A program made the position numbers and the translations under genes. From positions 8,810,001-8,874,000 of the forward strand of contig NC_136016.1 of the NCBI RefSeq assembly GCF_048128805.1: a DNA stretch of 64,000 bases. Reading direction: 5' to 3'. The DNA comes from Centroberyx gerrardi (taxonomy: Eukaryota > Chordata > Actinopteri > Beryciformes > Berycidae). Below the pieces are notes generated by a model, which was not told where the DNA came from, ran no database searches, and saw only the letters and a program-made list of their open reading frames with translations. Positions 1-12,105 of the stretch are shown here, one piece after another. How positions within the stretch are numbered: the first letter of the stretch is position 1; each line of letters opens with the position of its first letter.

Positions 1-261
1 TATGCAGACAACACTCCCAATGGAGATGTGAAACCAATTTTCTCTTTTAAATGATCTTTTATTGATCCTTTATGTTATATTTCAGCATAGACTCAATTGG
101 TTTGCCGCACAGTAAATTCTGCTCTCTGCTGTTTTATTGACTTTTATTGACATTAAGTTGTCTTATTTTAAGTGCGCACTAATGACTGACTTATTCTGAC
201 ACTATATAATCTCTAATAAAAATGTGTTTGTGAATATATGCGTGTGCGTGTGACATCACAG

Positions 262-442
262 ATCAGCCCCCTGCGGCCCCAGAGACCAAAGAGTCAAGTT
301 CTCAACCTGATGGGAGGAGACCGCCGCCTCTCTGTGTCGCCCGGACCCCCTTCCTCCTCCTCCAACTCCTCCTCCTCCTCCCCGGGACCCCCGCCCATCA
401 CGCCCAGGAGCAAGCTCTCCTTCAGCCTGCACACCGTCTCCA
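262..442 (+). CDS. dock1: dock1, third-from-last coding exon
   Basis: DOCK1 (DOCK180) is a cytoplasmic exchange factor for Rac that works with ELMO and CRK in cell migration and engulfment. This exon encodes part of its C-terminal tail. It starts after the acceptor AG at 260-261 and reads ISPLRPQRPKSQV, then a Ser/Pro-rich stretch ending TPRSKLSFSLHTVS. The order ISPLRPQRPKSQV, SVSP, TPRxKLSFS matches my recollection of vertebrate DOCK1. The exon ends one base into a codon at the GTAAG donor (443), which fits the phase of the next exon. The run of Ser after PGPP looks longer than in mammals. All upstream DOCK1 domains (SH3, DHR1, DHR2) lie outside the window. The paralogues dock2 and dock5 are less likely because of the tail sequence and the neighbouring genes. 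Confidence 0.9.
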
Positions 443-453
443 GTAAGAACAAT

Positions 454-485
454 CACACACACACACACACAATCACACACACACC
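454..485. repeat. (CA)n microsatellite
   Basis: CA run, interrupted once by AAT, a few bases inside the dock1 intron that follows the exon ending at 442. It is close enough to the donor that length change could touch splicing, but that is only inference. Confidence 0.9.
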
Positions 486-1211
486 CACCCTCTCTGCCTC
501 CCTCTGGCTTTTGGCTGTGTTGTAGCTCTTGCATCAGTGTTACCCCACGCTAACTCCAATGCGGGTGTGTGACGACGCTCGGTTTGATGTAAAACCTGCT
601 GCACAGTGTGTCCTCGGTTGCACTACTTTAAATGGCCACCCGAATCATAGCAGCCATCACCATGTATTTGCCTGTAAATCCATCTCTTTGTCACTGTGCT
701 GACTGCTAACGCCGGGATCACACTTAATGCACTGAATGTGTTACTGTCCAAATGGAAGTGCATTCGTTTCCAAGTGAGAGTGTCTGCTGCGGCTTCATTG
801 CCAAATGCATTGCCTTGTGTGGCGGGTGTCACATGCTTTGAATTTTGTTGTACTTATGCATGTATTATCAGCATTTTAGTTCATGCACATGCTGATAATG
901 CTTACGGAAACTAAAACCAAAGTTATTATTCCCTATTTTGTCTCCCTCTCCGGGAAGCTTTTGTAATGAAAACATTTTGCCCATGAATCAGAATTGCAAT
1001 TAATCAGTCAGCCTAATAAGTTTGATCTCAATAGTTTTGAGTCGCGGGATTTCTTGTGTAGTAATTTGCACACAGTTTGGAGTAACTCAAATGCACTCTA
1101 ATGTGTTCCCAGCGTAAGAACCCCGCTGGTCCTTAAACTTCTTCAGTCACGAACCCAAATGTAAGACGTTCCCTCTCATTCCTCCTAGTTTCATTAAAAC
1201 ATACCAGTGCT

Positions 1212-1374
1212 TCGGGGTGTCCTGGTGGATTCCATGAAAATGCGACGTCCTGGGTTTGAATCCGGCCCAGGACCTTTGTCACATGTAATCCCTCTCTCTC
1301 TTTCTCTCCCAGTCTTTCCTGTCTCTCTCAATTTTGAATGATCTAATAGAGGTAAAAATGTCAAAAACAAAAAA
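1212..1374 (+). mobile_element. tRNA-derived SINE remnant
   Basis: A Pol III B-box-like GGTTTGAATCC sits at 1253-1263, with an A-box-like sequence about 35 bases upstream. It is followed by a CT-rich body (CCCTCTCTCTC, CCAGTCTTTCCTGTCTCTCTCAA) and an A-rich tail (AAAAATGTCAAAAACAAAAAA). This layout is familiar from tRNA-derived teleost SINEs. It lies in a dock1 intron, sense to the gene. The family name was not determined. Confidence 0.7.
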
Positions 1375-1521
1375 GTACCTACCCTTACTCTTGTTCTGAG
1401 TGGTCTGACCAGAACTATGCCATATGTGACCCATTTTGGGTCCCATCCGAACTGTTTAGGAAACTGATGCTAATGTAGCCTGTTGATGACTGTGAGCTGA
1501 TGAGTGCCCTCTGTTGCACAG

Positions 1522-1673
1522 GTCTGGAGCTGAATGGGATGGGCTGCCCCGACAAGGGCGAAACCCCTCCTCCGCTGCCGGTGAAAGGCAGCACGGCTGA
1601 TTACGGCAACCTGCTAGATAATCAAGACTTGACGAGTCCCACGACGCCTCCGCCGCCCCCGCCGCATCAAAGG
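1522..1673 (+). CDS. dock1: dock1, penultimate coding exon
   Basis: Entered from the acceptor CACAG at 1517-1521, it completes the split Ser codon and reads SLELNGMGCPDKG, then PPPLPVK, then GSTADYGNLLDNQDLTSP, ending in a Pro run and HQR. The GTAGGT donor follows at 1674, in phase 0. PPPLPVK fits the P-x-L-P-x-K pattern bound by the CRK N-terminal SH3 domain, a known partner of the DOCK1 tail. The LELNGM and ADYGNL blocks are the strongest identity marks for DOCK1 against its paralogues. Confidence 0.92.
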
Positions 1674-1843
1674 GTAGGTGTTTTAATTAGGGCCGGGAAC
1701 AGCTCCTTAATGATGCATGGCCCTCGTAATGAAACAACAGACCGAGCGACGCGAGGCACCCATGACACACCGCTGAGTTTGACACCGGGGTCAAGCATGT
1801 CCCCCGCCCCCTGCCCCCGAGCCTCCTGTCTAGTACAGAGGAG

Positions 1844-1877
<34 letters not shown>

Positions 1878-2686
1878 ATGTGGTACGCTCATGTCCGTGT
1901 TTACAGTATACAGCTGCATTTCTGCGTTATTTTCTCTGCCTGTGTCACGCATCCACTTTAAGAGAAGAGTGGAGGCGTCTGTCAGTTAGTAGCGAGGGCC
2001 CACACCCGCCTGTCCACCCCGCTGTTATTTATGCTCGTTCCTCCCAGCCGGCCCGGCGCAGAGACGTGATTGATTGGATGATTACTTTACCTCTCACATC
2101 CATCAGGAGCTCTCCCGCTGTTAATCAGCGGCTCGTCTCTCCGCGCTCGCCGGCGGCCGCGCTAGCCGTCCCTCTCTCCTCGCCACTCTGTTAACTAATC
2201 TTATTTATCCGCTGTCACGGCCCGCGGACAGGTAGTAAAACGGAGCCTCGGCAGATAGTGTGGCAGGAGGCCGGCCGTAATGTAGCGAGAGCAGATGTTC
2301 GGAGACGGAGCAGCGGCAGCTCCCCATTCCGGTCCTTGACGGAGACGAAGGTGCGGTCGTTGACCGCCGTTACTCCCCGTCTTTCATCTGTCTTACTCGC
2401 ACTTTAATCGCCCAGAAGTTTTAGATAGCGGCATGCAGGTGCACGCAAAAGCTCAAACTTCGGTAATGTGACATTTTCCATCTGGGTTGAATAAAAAGTT
2501 AGACATGAGGCACCCCAAGCTATCTGAATCCCCAAGACATGAAGAGACTAAAGATAAAGGCAGGCGTCTTTTATTTCCTCTCGCTGGGAAAGCCTTGAGA
2601 AACAGAGGCTTACTGCTATCTCAAATTATGTCTTCAGCCGCCCGAATGGAGATTTGAAGGTGATTTTTTTTTTTCTCTATTCACAG
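1674..2686 (+). other. dock1: Last dock1 intron, with GC/CpG-rich core
   Basis: The intron holds a (GT)n microsatellite (1845-1876) and, at about 1960-2360, a CpG-rich block unlike the AT-rich surroundings. The block includes a TGATTGAT-type homeodomain-like site near 2068 and TTAATCAGCGG near 2120. No exon with proper splice sites and frame was found in it. A promoter or conserved regulatory element is possible but unproven. Confidence 0.4.
1845..1876. repeat. (GT)n microsatellite
   Basis: About 16 uninterrupted GT units in the last dock1 intron. Confidence 0.92.
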
Positions 2687-2782
2687 CACATGCCGCCCCC
2701 TCTGCCCAGCAAGACCCCTCCGCCGCCCCCGCCCAAGACCACCAGGAAGCAGGCCTCTATCGATTCAGGAATTGTACAATGA
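2687..2782 (+). CDS. dock1: dock1, last coding exon and stop
   Basis: It follows a polypyrimidine tract (2666-2681) and the acceptor CACAG (2682-2686). It encodes 31 residues: HMPPPLPSKTPPPPPPK, then TTRKQASIDSGIVQ, then TGA at 2780-2782. The second P-x-L-P-x-K site (PPLPSK) lies here, so the last two exons each carry one CRK-type SH3 ligand. The ending DSGIVQ is the DOCK1 C-terminus as I recall it. The phase matches the upstream donor exactly. Confidence 0.93.
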   Translation, partial: HMPPPLPSKTPPPPPPKTTRKQASIDSGIVQ

Positions 2783-3580
2783 ACAAAGACACTGACAACA
2801 CAACCAAACGACACACTGACAACGCCACAAAAACATCAGCAGCAACCGCCCTCCCTAAAGCGGTTGGTTTTTTTTTACCCACACATTCCTCGCTCCCTGT
2901 CCCAGCTTGACAAGATGAATACCTCATTCCGGCCCGCCCCCTCTCATCCTCTTTTTTTTTTTTTTTTCTTTTTGTTTGCCTTCAGTGTGATGATGATGCA
3001 GTCTACCATAGGGAACATGTTGCACAGATGAGTAGTCACTGAATTTGTCGATGCTGTCTACAACCTACACCATGCCACTTCAAGACTTTGTAATGAAATG
3101 AGATTGCGTTCAGACATATACGCTTGGACCAATAGCTTTCCAATACTGACCCACTCTCACGTATATGAGAGCACATAGCTTGATAAAACATAATTCCTAT
3201 CTTTTTTTTTATTCATATTCCCACTATGTACAGAGGTTTGTATATATGATTTTATTTTATTTCAGTTTTTTGTATGTGGATTTTATCATGACTCTTTTTG
3301 TATTAACATAACATTAGATTAACTGGCATTTATATTAAAAAAAAAAAAAAGGGCTTGTAGGTTTTGAATTGACAGGGACTGTAAAGAATTGGTATGTGAG
3401 TACCTATCATTGATTTTACTGGTAAAGTTGGTGTTTTTGGAGTGCACATACAACTAACTCCTACCGCATTATCATTGTATAGACCTTGTTATAGATTGCT
3501 GTAACCTTGGATTTCAATAACATTGACTGTTCCCAATTCACTACTGACATGACTTCTGAATAAACTTTCAAATGTATGTA
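2783..3580 (+). other. dock1: dock1 3' UTR
   Basis: AT-rich, with several long T or A homopolymers and no open frame continuing the gene. An AATAAA signal at 3559-3564 is followed within about 20 bases by a GT/T-rich stretch, which makes it the best cleavage site. A second AATAAA at 3634-3639 is an alternative. The exact end is inferred. Confidence 0.6.
3559..3564 (+). promoter_or_regulatory. dock1: Candidate dock1 polyadenylation signal
   Basis: Canonical AATAAA about 780 bases after the dock1 stop, followed by a TGTATGTATTTTT-like downstream element. Confidence 0.55.
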
Positions 3581-3599
3581 TTTTTAAAAAGGATGTCTG

Positions 3600-6500
3600 C
3601 CTCATTATTCCGTCTACAGCGAGTGGTGCTGAAAATAAATGTGAATGTTTTCGCATTTCTGAAATCCTAAACAAACCGGCAATCTGTACGCGTTCCCTTA
3701 CTTCAACTAAACACTCAGCTTTCTGCCTCTTTGACTGACAGCCATCACAGAGCTGCCGCTTCATTATCAACAAACCAGAGTTTTATACAGGGAAGTGTTA
3801 TGCCACGGAATGGCTTCTATATAGGCTGATGCAATCTAATTTACATAATGTATCCCCTCACCAAGGTATCGTTTCTTTCTTTCAAAGCTGAAAGCTTGAA
3901 TCTGGAATGTGGCCCATATTTGAATAGCGGTTCAACTGCAAAGATGAGCCAACAAACCACAGGTGCCAGCCTTGCCTTGCTTCACGCAATCTTGAATTCT
4001 GCTTTTATGCTAATCGTTGAAGGTCATAATAAGAATTCTCCATTAAACACTGCGGCTGTGCGACAGTGTAATGGCCCTTTATGCAAATCATCACTTTTTC
4101 CAGCTTTGTTTTATTTTGTTGACAGCGATGAGCGTCAGCTTGGCACAGCTTTGAGAAATCCTACAATATCATAGATTTGGTGTCACGGGACTATGGAGCT
4201 CCATATGGTGCTCCATCCCAGACAGAAACACTGATGAGTTGTTTCCCTGCTGGCTACGGTTGATGGATTTCACATTGTATGTATTTTCACTCCAAATTAA
4301 TAATTGAAGTTTGCACGATGAAGTCATTGTATTATTATCTGTCATGCAGCAGCTTTAAATTGAATTACACTTTTTAATTAGTTGCTAAATAAGTGCATTA
4401 CTTTGGGTCTCGGTGGAATAGCTCGAACAATATAAAGCTCAGATGACAGTTATCATGCACTCTTGCTAAATATCAAAATTGGTATTGCGAAGCTAATCCT
4501 TTCAGCTACAAATAGACACTGCAACCTTCCTCTTGGATAAAGAACTGTGAGGCACACAGCTCTCATGAATTACAGCCTTTAATCATACTGTCTCTAGATA
4601 TGTTTTTAATAACAATAAGCACTGCCTGTTATTTACTGAACACATTTCATGTAACTATAATGCATAGTAATGTCACTTTGACCCATTTAGTGTGATCAGA
4701 TACCATGATATATATGGTATAAGATGGATGCATGCAAAGATAAGAATGTATTCTGTGGTTGTAATATGTCTATTAAACAGGTTTCCTCTTACTACCATAC
4801 TCTCTCCATTATGCATTTTCATCTACAACCATGGGTGTCTCCATTTGTTGGCCACCAGCTATAAAACTTCTCAGCCATAAGCTGAGGCAGTCTTCTTCCT
4901 TTCCATATTTAGACTGAGCTCACATGATATTCCCACACTGGGATGTGTGCGATCTTGCACCAGCAGTTGAACTAACACACTGACAGGGCCAGTCTCCAGC
5001 ACACCACAGTCATTACATTGGCTCAAAGCTGCCGTAAAATTGTCCTGTTTAACCTTCAGTGTTGAATTTGTCATTTTGTTTGAACCTGTACATTTTGTCA
5101 GCGTATTTACAGGTCCCAAGGTGTGTGCCGTAAAGCTAGCTTGTGGGGCCTCTTTGCAGTTTTTTGCCCCAGGTGGCTCATGTGCCTCTGCTCTGCTATT
5201 CTGCTGACACTTTCTGAGTGGGTGTCCGCCTGCGGAGAAACGCTCCAACTGTAGCATCTGTTGTTTGAAGAATGTTTTTTTTTTGTGTGTCCTGGATTTG
5301 GGTTTTGTAAAGCTCTCTTGCCCTAATTAGGCGCGCTGAATGACATCTTTTCCCTCGGAGTTAGATCAGGGAAAAACAACCATCAGAGACCACTTACAAT
5401 GGCTCATGGGTGGTTTTATATGTTGTGCTATGTTGGACTTGTGTGGCTTTTTGCAGAGAAAAATATTCCAATATTATATCGCACACTATGAAAATGCAGG
5501 AATCAATGCTGTATGGGTCTCAATAGGCTCTTCACTAGCACTGACACCAATAAATAATTTGACTTTTACATAATTCTCTGCAGAAGTGTTAAATTAATGG
5601 TCTCAGGGGTTAAAAAATCGTTGGAAAGGAGGCCTTCAAAAACCATTATTATATAGATTATAAGATGACATTGCCCCTGCGATCCATTCCATTTCCTTTC
5701 ATGCTCCCTATACTGCCGACCTATGCTTCCTGTTTCCTCATATGTAAATATCCAAAGAGTAAAATCCATTACTGGTGGGAACCTATCATTGTTGCGAACC
5801 TGTTACCCCTGCTGAATGCGAGGTGTGTGCACCACAGGACCTTGATTTGACCATGTATTATCTGTCTAGATGATATATTGCTCTCCCAACACACAAAGAA
5901 ATGGGGTAAGTAATATTCAATAAAAATGCAAGTTTTACTATCATACCAATGTCATTCTCCCATGTTTTCCCCTTTTTCCCTCACTCTTTTTTTTTTCCAA
6001 TTTCTCTCAAGCCATTGCCAGCTGATTCTCTCTCTAAGGACCATTACCCTCGCTACTGTACAGTGCCATACGGTGCTTACCACAACAAAACATGATGGTG
6101 TTGATTAAAGCCTTGCTTTGCTCACTGCTAATGCTCATTCAACCCAGCAAACTGTTGGGATTTCTCTCTTCAACTGATGATGAATCCATGTAAATCAGCT
6201 AAAACGGTGCATGTGTGGGTGCCACATGAGGAAAAGGCACAAACATAAATGGCCACTGACTTTCTGACCATCCCTAATTGCTAATCAATGGCTACAAGCC
6301 AAATTAGTGTGGCCACTGCACTGCTGGACAGCCTGAATAGGAGAGGGAGGGAAGGTACTGTATATTCAGTGATGAAGAGTTAAGAGTGCACCTTGACCTA
6401 AGCTTTTACATAGCTCGCCTATTGTACTGCAGTGATAGGTTCAATCTCTGAAATATGAGGTGGGGATAAAGGGTTTCATCAATCGCATAATTCACTTACC

Positions 6501-9500
6501 AAGGATGCCCAGTGCCCACTCAATATCTAGCTTCGCAATTGAAAAGGGATAAAGAATGAAGCATTTCAGCAGTGGTAATATTACATAGTTAACTGGAAGC
6601 TATTTCAATAGGCTCTTGGTGATTTGTGCACAGGCATTATGCTTCACCCTCTCTCTCTCCTCGCAGCATAGGGAAATGCATCACTTAATTGAGAGGATTT
6701 CCAGAGGCTTTGAGAGAGAAAGCTGTGAGCTAGCTCCTCTCTCCAGGAGAAATGTATTTACAACACACCCAAGCCCCATGTCATTTGTCATATCTGCCTG
6801 AAATAATGTGTGTATTTTCTGTTCCTCTTGACACACTTTCATTTGTTTGGAGGCTTCAAATGGGCACGGTTCTCTTTTAATGTCTCCTCCGAATAATAAA
6901 AGGGGACAATATTTCCATAAAACACCATCCATGCACAAATCCAATCACAGCTCTCTAAGGGGTTATGGCTTCCTCTTCAGATGGAGTCCTGCTACTTGTA
7001 TACAGTGATGGACATAGTAGTGGTTGCTATTATGCTATTAATATGACCAAAACTGTCATAGTATACACATCTTTTCAGGCAGAATCCCATGGATATAATA
7101 TATAATTTTCATGTCCAGGAGGTGGTACATTAGCTATTCAGACATACAGACAAACTTTTGTTTGACATATCAAGAGGATTGTCAGTGCTACTACTTTGCC
7201 TGCAGTCATTTATGAAAACTTTAATGGGTGTCAAAGCTGGCATGACTCCAAAGCCAGCCCTAAAGGCAACAGTTGTTTGATACAAATTTCAAACTAAAAC
7301 ACTAAAATGTCCATTCCAGATGTTCACTGTTGTGGAAAGAAATAGTCTGTGAGATTTGCACTGACCTTATCCATTGTCAGCTACATGTACTGCTTCTGCT
7401 TATTCTAGCCCCATGTAAACAAATATATACTGTAGGTTCACCGTCAGTCGATAGGTGTCACCGTGACATTGGAGTATTGTGTGGAGCTGTCACAGATAGT
7501 GTCATGCAGGAACCATGAGCCTTTCTACCTCAGTGGAGTTGTCATTGAGCGGTTGAGTGAACGGACTGAATGGAGTTGTGTTCAATAACATCAGCGAACA
7601 TCAGTTGTTTGGAGAGAAAAGGGTTCGTGGTATTTTACCTGGATTGTGTGAGCTGGATGCCGGAGGTCCACACTGTTTGAACAGTTTGAAATATGTCTTC
7701 ACTGCTCAAGTCTGAGATTTTTCTGAGATAGCAAAGTGTCGTCTGAGCACGCCTCTAAAGTGTGGAGAGACTTTATAGTAAACACCTGCGCTCTTTGCTG
7801 TGAGCCAAGCTTTGATTGAACACTTTAATGAGGTTTCTGTACTGCCTCCAACTTTACACACTCCAGACAGACACTCCATCACTCTCTTATCAAGAGTGGC
7901 TGTCACGACCGGCTCTTACAAGGACTGCTACTCGTCGACACCGGACTATAAAGCACGGGAGAGCCGTGGCGTTCTAAATCTCAACCTGTTAGGCCGGACG
8001 CCATTTTCTGCTGTAATCAGCACCGACTGTAAAACATACATTCTGCGTACAGCCCTATTATCTTGGTCGGAGGGAGAGAGCCAAGTGGTGGTGATCTATA
8101 TTAGCTGGGGCTATTATGAACCACTGGTGTTTCCCAGGCAATCAGCGAGATGTGTTGCTAGGAAACATTCCTACAGATCAGGGGGTGGAGAACTGGTGTG
8201 ACGAGGAAGCAAACAGATGCAGAGGTCTCAGCTGGTTTCACCTGACATGGAAATCTCTAGAATGTGCAGTGGGCCCTGCTGTCTGTAGAGCAGCATATTG
8301 ATTGGGACCTGGTAATGTTATTCCAATTCTGTGTGATATGGTCTTTTTGATCTTCTGAGCATGATGTTTTTTAGCACATTCAAGTGTCTCTGGTGCATTC
8401 AAGGTAAGATGGAAAGTATAGCTGCTTTCTAAGATAACTGTAAACCAGGCTGAGAGCCAGGCCCTGTTCTCCATACAGTTCTGTCTGTTAAATGGCAAAA
8501 TATGATTAATTATCATACCCAACCATGCCTACACCTGACATCATAATTCACAAGCATCTTGTTGACCTTTTCCAAGCAGAATAAATTTACTAAGATAAGG
8601 GTATATATTTAAACAGCTGGGTAAGCAATGAACATAATTCGTATTGGAGCATTATCTGGAAGTTGTAGTGAGATAAATATTCTAAAATAATACTGTGCAC
8701 TCAGAAATAGTTCACTGCAAGACAGCGGTTCAGATTGGACCACATTCATTTTAAATTCTGAACCATCAGCATTTCCTAATTGTCAATACAACTGCATTGA
8801 ACTCTGTGTGAATAAAATCAATACAATGATCAGATTACGGATTTTTGATATGTTCTGCCTCCTCACAAAGCTACACAGTATGGGTGATAGATTTAGTAAG
8901 GATTTTGGTTTATTGAGTGATGCTGATCGACAAGTGTGTCATCACTAAAGCAATGCTGCCCTCATTTGGCATACACTGTTACTGCAGGTTGCCCCTCTTC
9001 CTACGGCACATGATGTAGCCTTGATAAAGTATTGTCAACATGACATAAAACTGCTGCTTTCACCAAAAATCTATTTGCTTTTGTGTATTAATATTAAAGA
9101 TGACACTAATAGTCTTCAATTTTAAGCTCCATTCATAAGAATTCCCAAATGTGTTCCACCATCCAATATATCACTTATAGCCATTCTTGTTGGTGTGTTG
9201 ACTATTATGATTCCTTGTTCAGAAATTACACCACCAGTTATTTGATGGCCATTGAAATATCTCAGCTTTCAAAATGTCCCTTTATGACTTTCCCTACACC
9301 CACTTTCTGCACAAACCAGTGTTGTAAGATTTTCAAAATCACACTAGGAAATTCACCCTCTTTCTGGCTTTCTCTTCTCGCAGCCTCTCTAGTGTTCAGG
9401 GAGGCTGGCAGCCAGCGCAGTGCGACTTTGGCTCTTATACACCAGTAAAGTCTGATCTCTCCAAGGATATCATCAGGAGTAGAGGCGTAAATCTGCCCAG

Positions 9501-11340
9501 AGGAGGAGTGAATTAAGCTAATACCAGCAGCAGCAGTGCAGCGGCGGGCCCGGCCGGTGGTATTTCTCCCTCAGACAGCACGCTCTGTGCTCCGGCTCCA
9601 CGGCTGCTGGAGATGGACTGCCAGGGACAAACTGTAATTGGTCAGAGGGGGCTTCACCAAGAGGGAAGTCTAATTACTGAGTAGCACACTCTCCAGCATG
9701 GGCCTCACAGGTAGACAGACGCCTTGAGATGTATTTGAACATGTGCTAATGATATTTGGGATTTGAACAGGGGCCACTGACCCAAATTTGAAAAATGCCT
9801 TCACATCTATTTATCTATTTCATCAAAGCTAACTTCAATTGAAATCTCTCCATTTGAAGAACCCTGTACAAGGCTTGAGCTTGTCCATCCAGAATACAGA
9901 TGACACTTCTATCTGTGATGCCATTGTCACTCCACTTCTTGTTTTGATGTACATTTTGATGGACTGAGGACATCTTTTAACTTTCAAATTGAGTTATTCA
10001 CAAGGACAGTACATAATGCAACAGCTAGACATGTATTTTGGAACTGTAAATGATTTGTTTACATTCTTATTGTTTGTAAACATTGAAGCACATTTGCAGC
10101 TGAAGATTGTTGAGAGTAGTAAAGAGATAATTTTAATAAAGAAAGTTTTAGTAGCCTATTCCACAACTTATGAAAATACCCATAATCCATATACTTTAAA
10201 CTTGGAAAAAGTGCAACGCTCAGCTAGAGGTCCTATTGTAAATGTTGCTTGCAGTTAATATGTCTTTGCCAGCTTGAGGCATAAAGACCAAGCGTATAGA
10301 AATGAAGGATGCTTTGAGGCCAGACAGTTACTGGGCCTGCCAAGTCTTACATCACAACACCTCAAGTACCTCCAGTCTCCTGCACAGCCAGAGCTGCTGA
10401 GGAATTAACTTTCTGCACAGCACAATATTCAGCAGGAGAGGCTCACGTTTTCACATGTCAAATTGCGTACAGGCTGTACATTAATTAGCACTCTAACTGC
10501 GTGGTTTGCAGAAAGCAGTGACTATCTCTTATGACATGAGTTGCTTTGTTCCTCCACTGGGGGGAGACGTTGAGCAGCACAAGCCTCTGGCTGCACAGAT
10601 AGTTTTGTTTACACAGTTGTAATTAGTGACTTTATTTGAGCTCCTCATATTTTTTATTAGCCTTAAGTATATTTAATAGTCTGGTAATCGCTTCAAAGCA
10701 ACACACAGTTAGCAGATGTCCAACCCATGGCCACATGCTTGAAGCCAAGGCTGTTTGCACAAAACAAGCCTTATTAACCCTGAGGGTTTTTGTTGATTTC
10801 AGTGGGTGTTAGCTGTAATCCCTACCGTAAAATGTGCTGATAACTGCTAAACAGAAAAGCGGCAGCACACTCTCCCATCACCTGCAGCAGTGGAGCTCCT
10901 CTGCCTGTCCGGTGCAGCTCTGCCTGGAGCGGCCTGCAGTCCGCTCTGCCCTGCCTCCCTGACCCGACCCCGCTATGATTGACTTGATCCCCTAAAGAAA
11001 GCTCCCATGACCTAGAAAAGCTCGAGGAAATAGGGGATGAAGACAGACATGACAGAGCAACAATAGACACCCCCCCCCTCCACACCCACTATGTTTGAAT
11101 TATTACCTTACAATGACACGGTGGCTTCTGGTTGTCATGTTGAGCCACATTTGACATCTCTGAACTTAACCTGAGAGGGGGGAGGGGGAGGGAACTGTGA
11201 TTGATGCGCTCCTACAGCGCATCGATAGTGTTTGTTGGAATAGGCTATGCTGTGATTTCTGATGCAGTGAGAGAAACTTCTGTGCCTTGATTAATCCCTT
11301 ATGAAGAACTAGGCCTGTATAGTGATCCCATGGTGAAATT
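3600..11340. other. Gene-free spacer between dock1 and the FoxI gene
   Basis: Only short open frames occur (under about 135 codons), none with recognisable domains or a plausible splice structure. The DNA is AT-rich. A slightly GC-richer stretch with CAG repeats lies at about 9480-9720. I see no tRNA, intact transposon or coding exon here. Distal enhancers for either flanking gene could be present but cannot be called from sequence alone. Confidence 0.5.
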
Positions 11341-11359
11341 TAGAAGGATGATATTCAAA

Positions 11360-11600
11360 TAGGAAAAAGTCCCTATAAGTCCCTATTATTATAGGGATGT
11401 TAAAGGAATATTACAGTGATATCATAGGAGATAAAACCTCAGACACACTAAAAGCCCCTATGAGTATTATAGGAATATTGTAGTGATACCACGGAGATTT
11501 TAAAAATACCATAAAGTGAGATATGTTCACTTGGTACCTCAAACACACTATAAGTCCCTATAGGAATATTATATGGATGTTATGGTGACAGTCGGTGAGG
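11360..11600 (+). repeat. Dispersed repeat, clustered copies
   Basis: The phrase ACACACTATAAGTCCCTATA, then GGAATATTAT and GTGATACCATAGGAGAT recurs with variation at about 11367, 11443 and 11542, roughly every 75-100 bases. It is AT-rich and non-coding. Related text reappears at 12004-12105 in the same orientation and at 16338-16520 in the opposite one. The family was not recognised. Confidence 0.65.
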
Positions 11601-12003
11601 GGGATCATTGGATTCCTTCCTGAAATTGTTTCAGACTCTGATTTCCAGTCGGCAGTCAGCAGTAATTAGCTGTACTGTGTGTCAGACACCTAACAGGTTG
11701 TGTTGTTTTCATGTGGGGGTTAAATGCCACTTCCCCCCGCGGAGCCCACAGGTTGCCACTGGTGTACAGCCTGTGGTCGGGACAACACCTTGGAGCCAAA
11801 CAATTACACCAAGGTCATGGAGAGGAGGAATGTTCTGCCGATTAGTCCAGGGGCCCAGCGGCCTGCAGAGACTGTTCAAGTGTCTGACAACAGGGAATGG
11901 AAGCCACTTTCCCTTTTGTTTGTTGGGGATCATTTCAAATCAAAAGTTGACTTGTTGCATCAGTCCGCCAATTTTAATTCGATTGCTTGTGGAAGTCCCT
12001 AGA
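11601..12003. other. Unique 400 bp block interrupting the dispersed repeat
   Basis: It is less AT-rich than its flanks and free of the repeat phrase. Overlapping short frames exist on both strands (133 codons on +, 74 on -) but show no domain. It contains TAATTAGCTG and TTTGTTTGTT-type motifs. It could be an enhancer about 2 kb upstream of the FoxI gene, or an old insertion. Function unknown. Confidence 0.3.
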
Positions 12004-12105
12004 GCATAGTGATACCATAGGAAATAAAATGGCACGATAAGATGACTATAAACGAGACACACTATAAGTCCCCATAGGAATATTATAGGACTCTTATAGT
12101 TAGGT
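12004..12105 (+). repeat. Dispersed repeat, further copy
   Basis: It carries GTGATACCATAGGAAATAAA, ACACACTATAAGTCCCCATA and GGAATATTATAGG, the same phrases as the 11.36-11.60 kb cluster, resuming after a 400 bp interruption. Confidence 0.6.

Noticed and set aside
1500..1961. Reading through the dock1 donor at 1674 as one 153-codon exon
   Set aside because: The last dock1 residues are in the exon at 2687, in phase with a donor at 1674; the rest is GT repeat and intron.
11608..12009. 133-codon + frame upstream of FoxI
   Set aside because: Overlapped by frames on both strands; no homology recognised. More plausibly non-coding insert or regulatory DNA.
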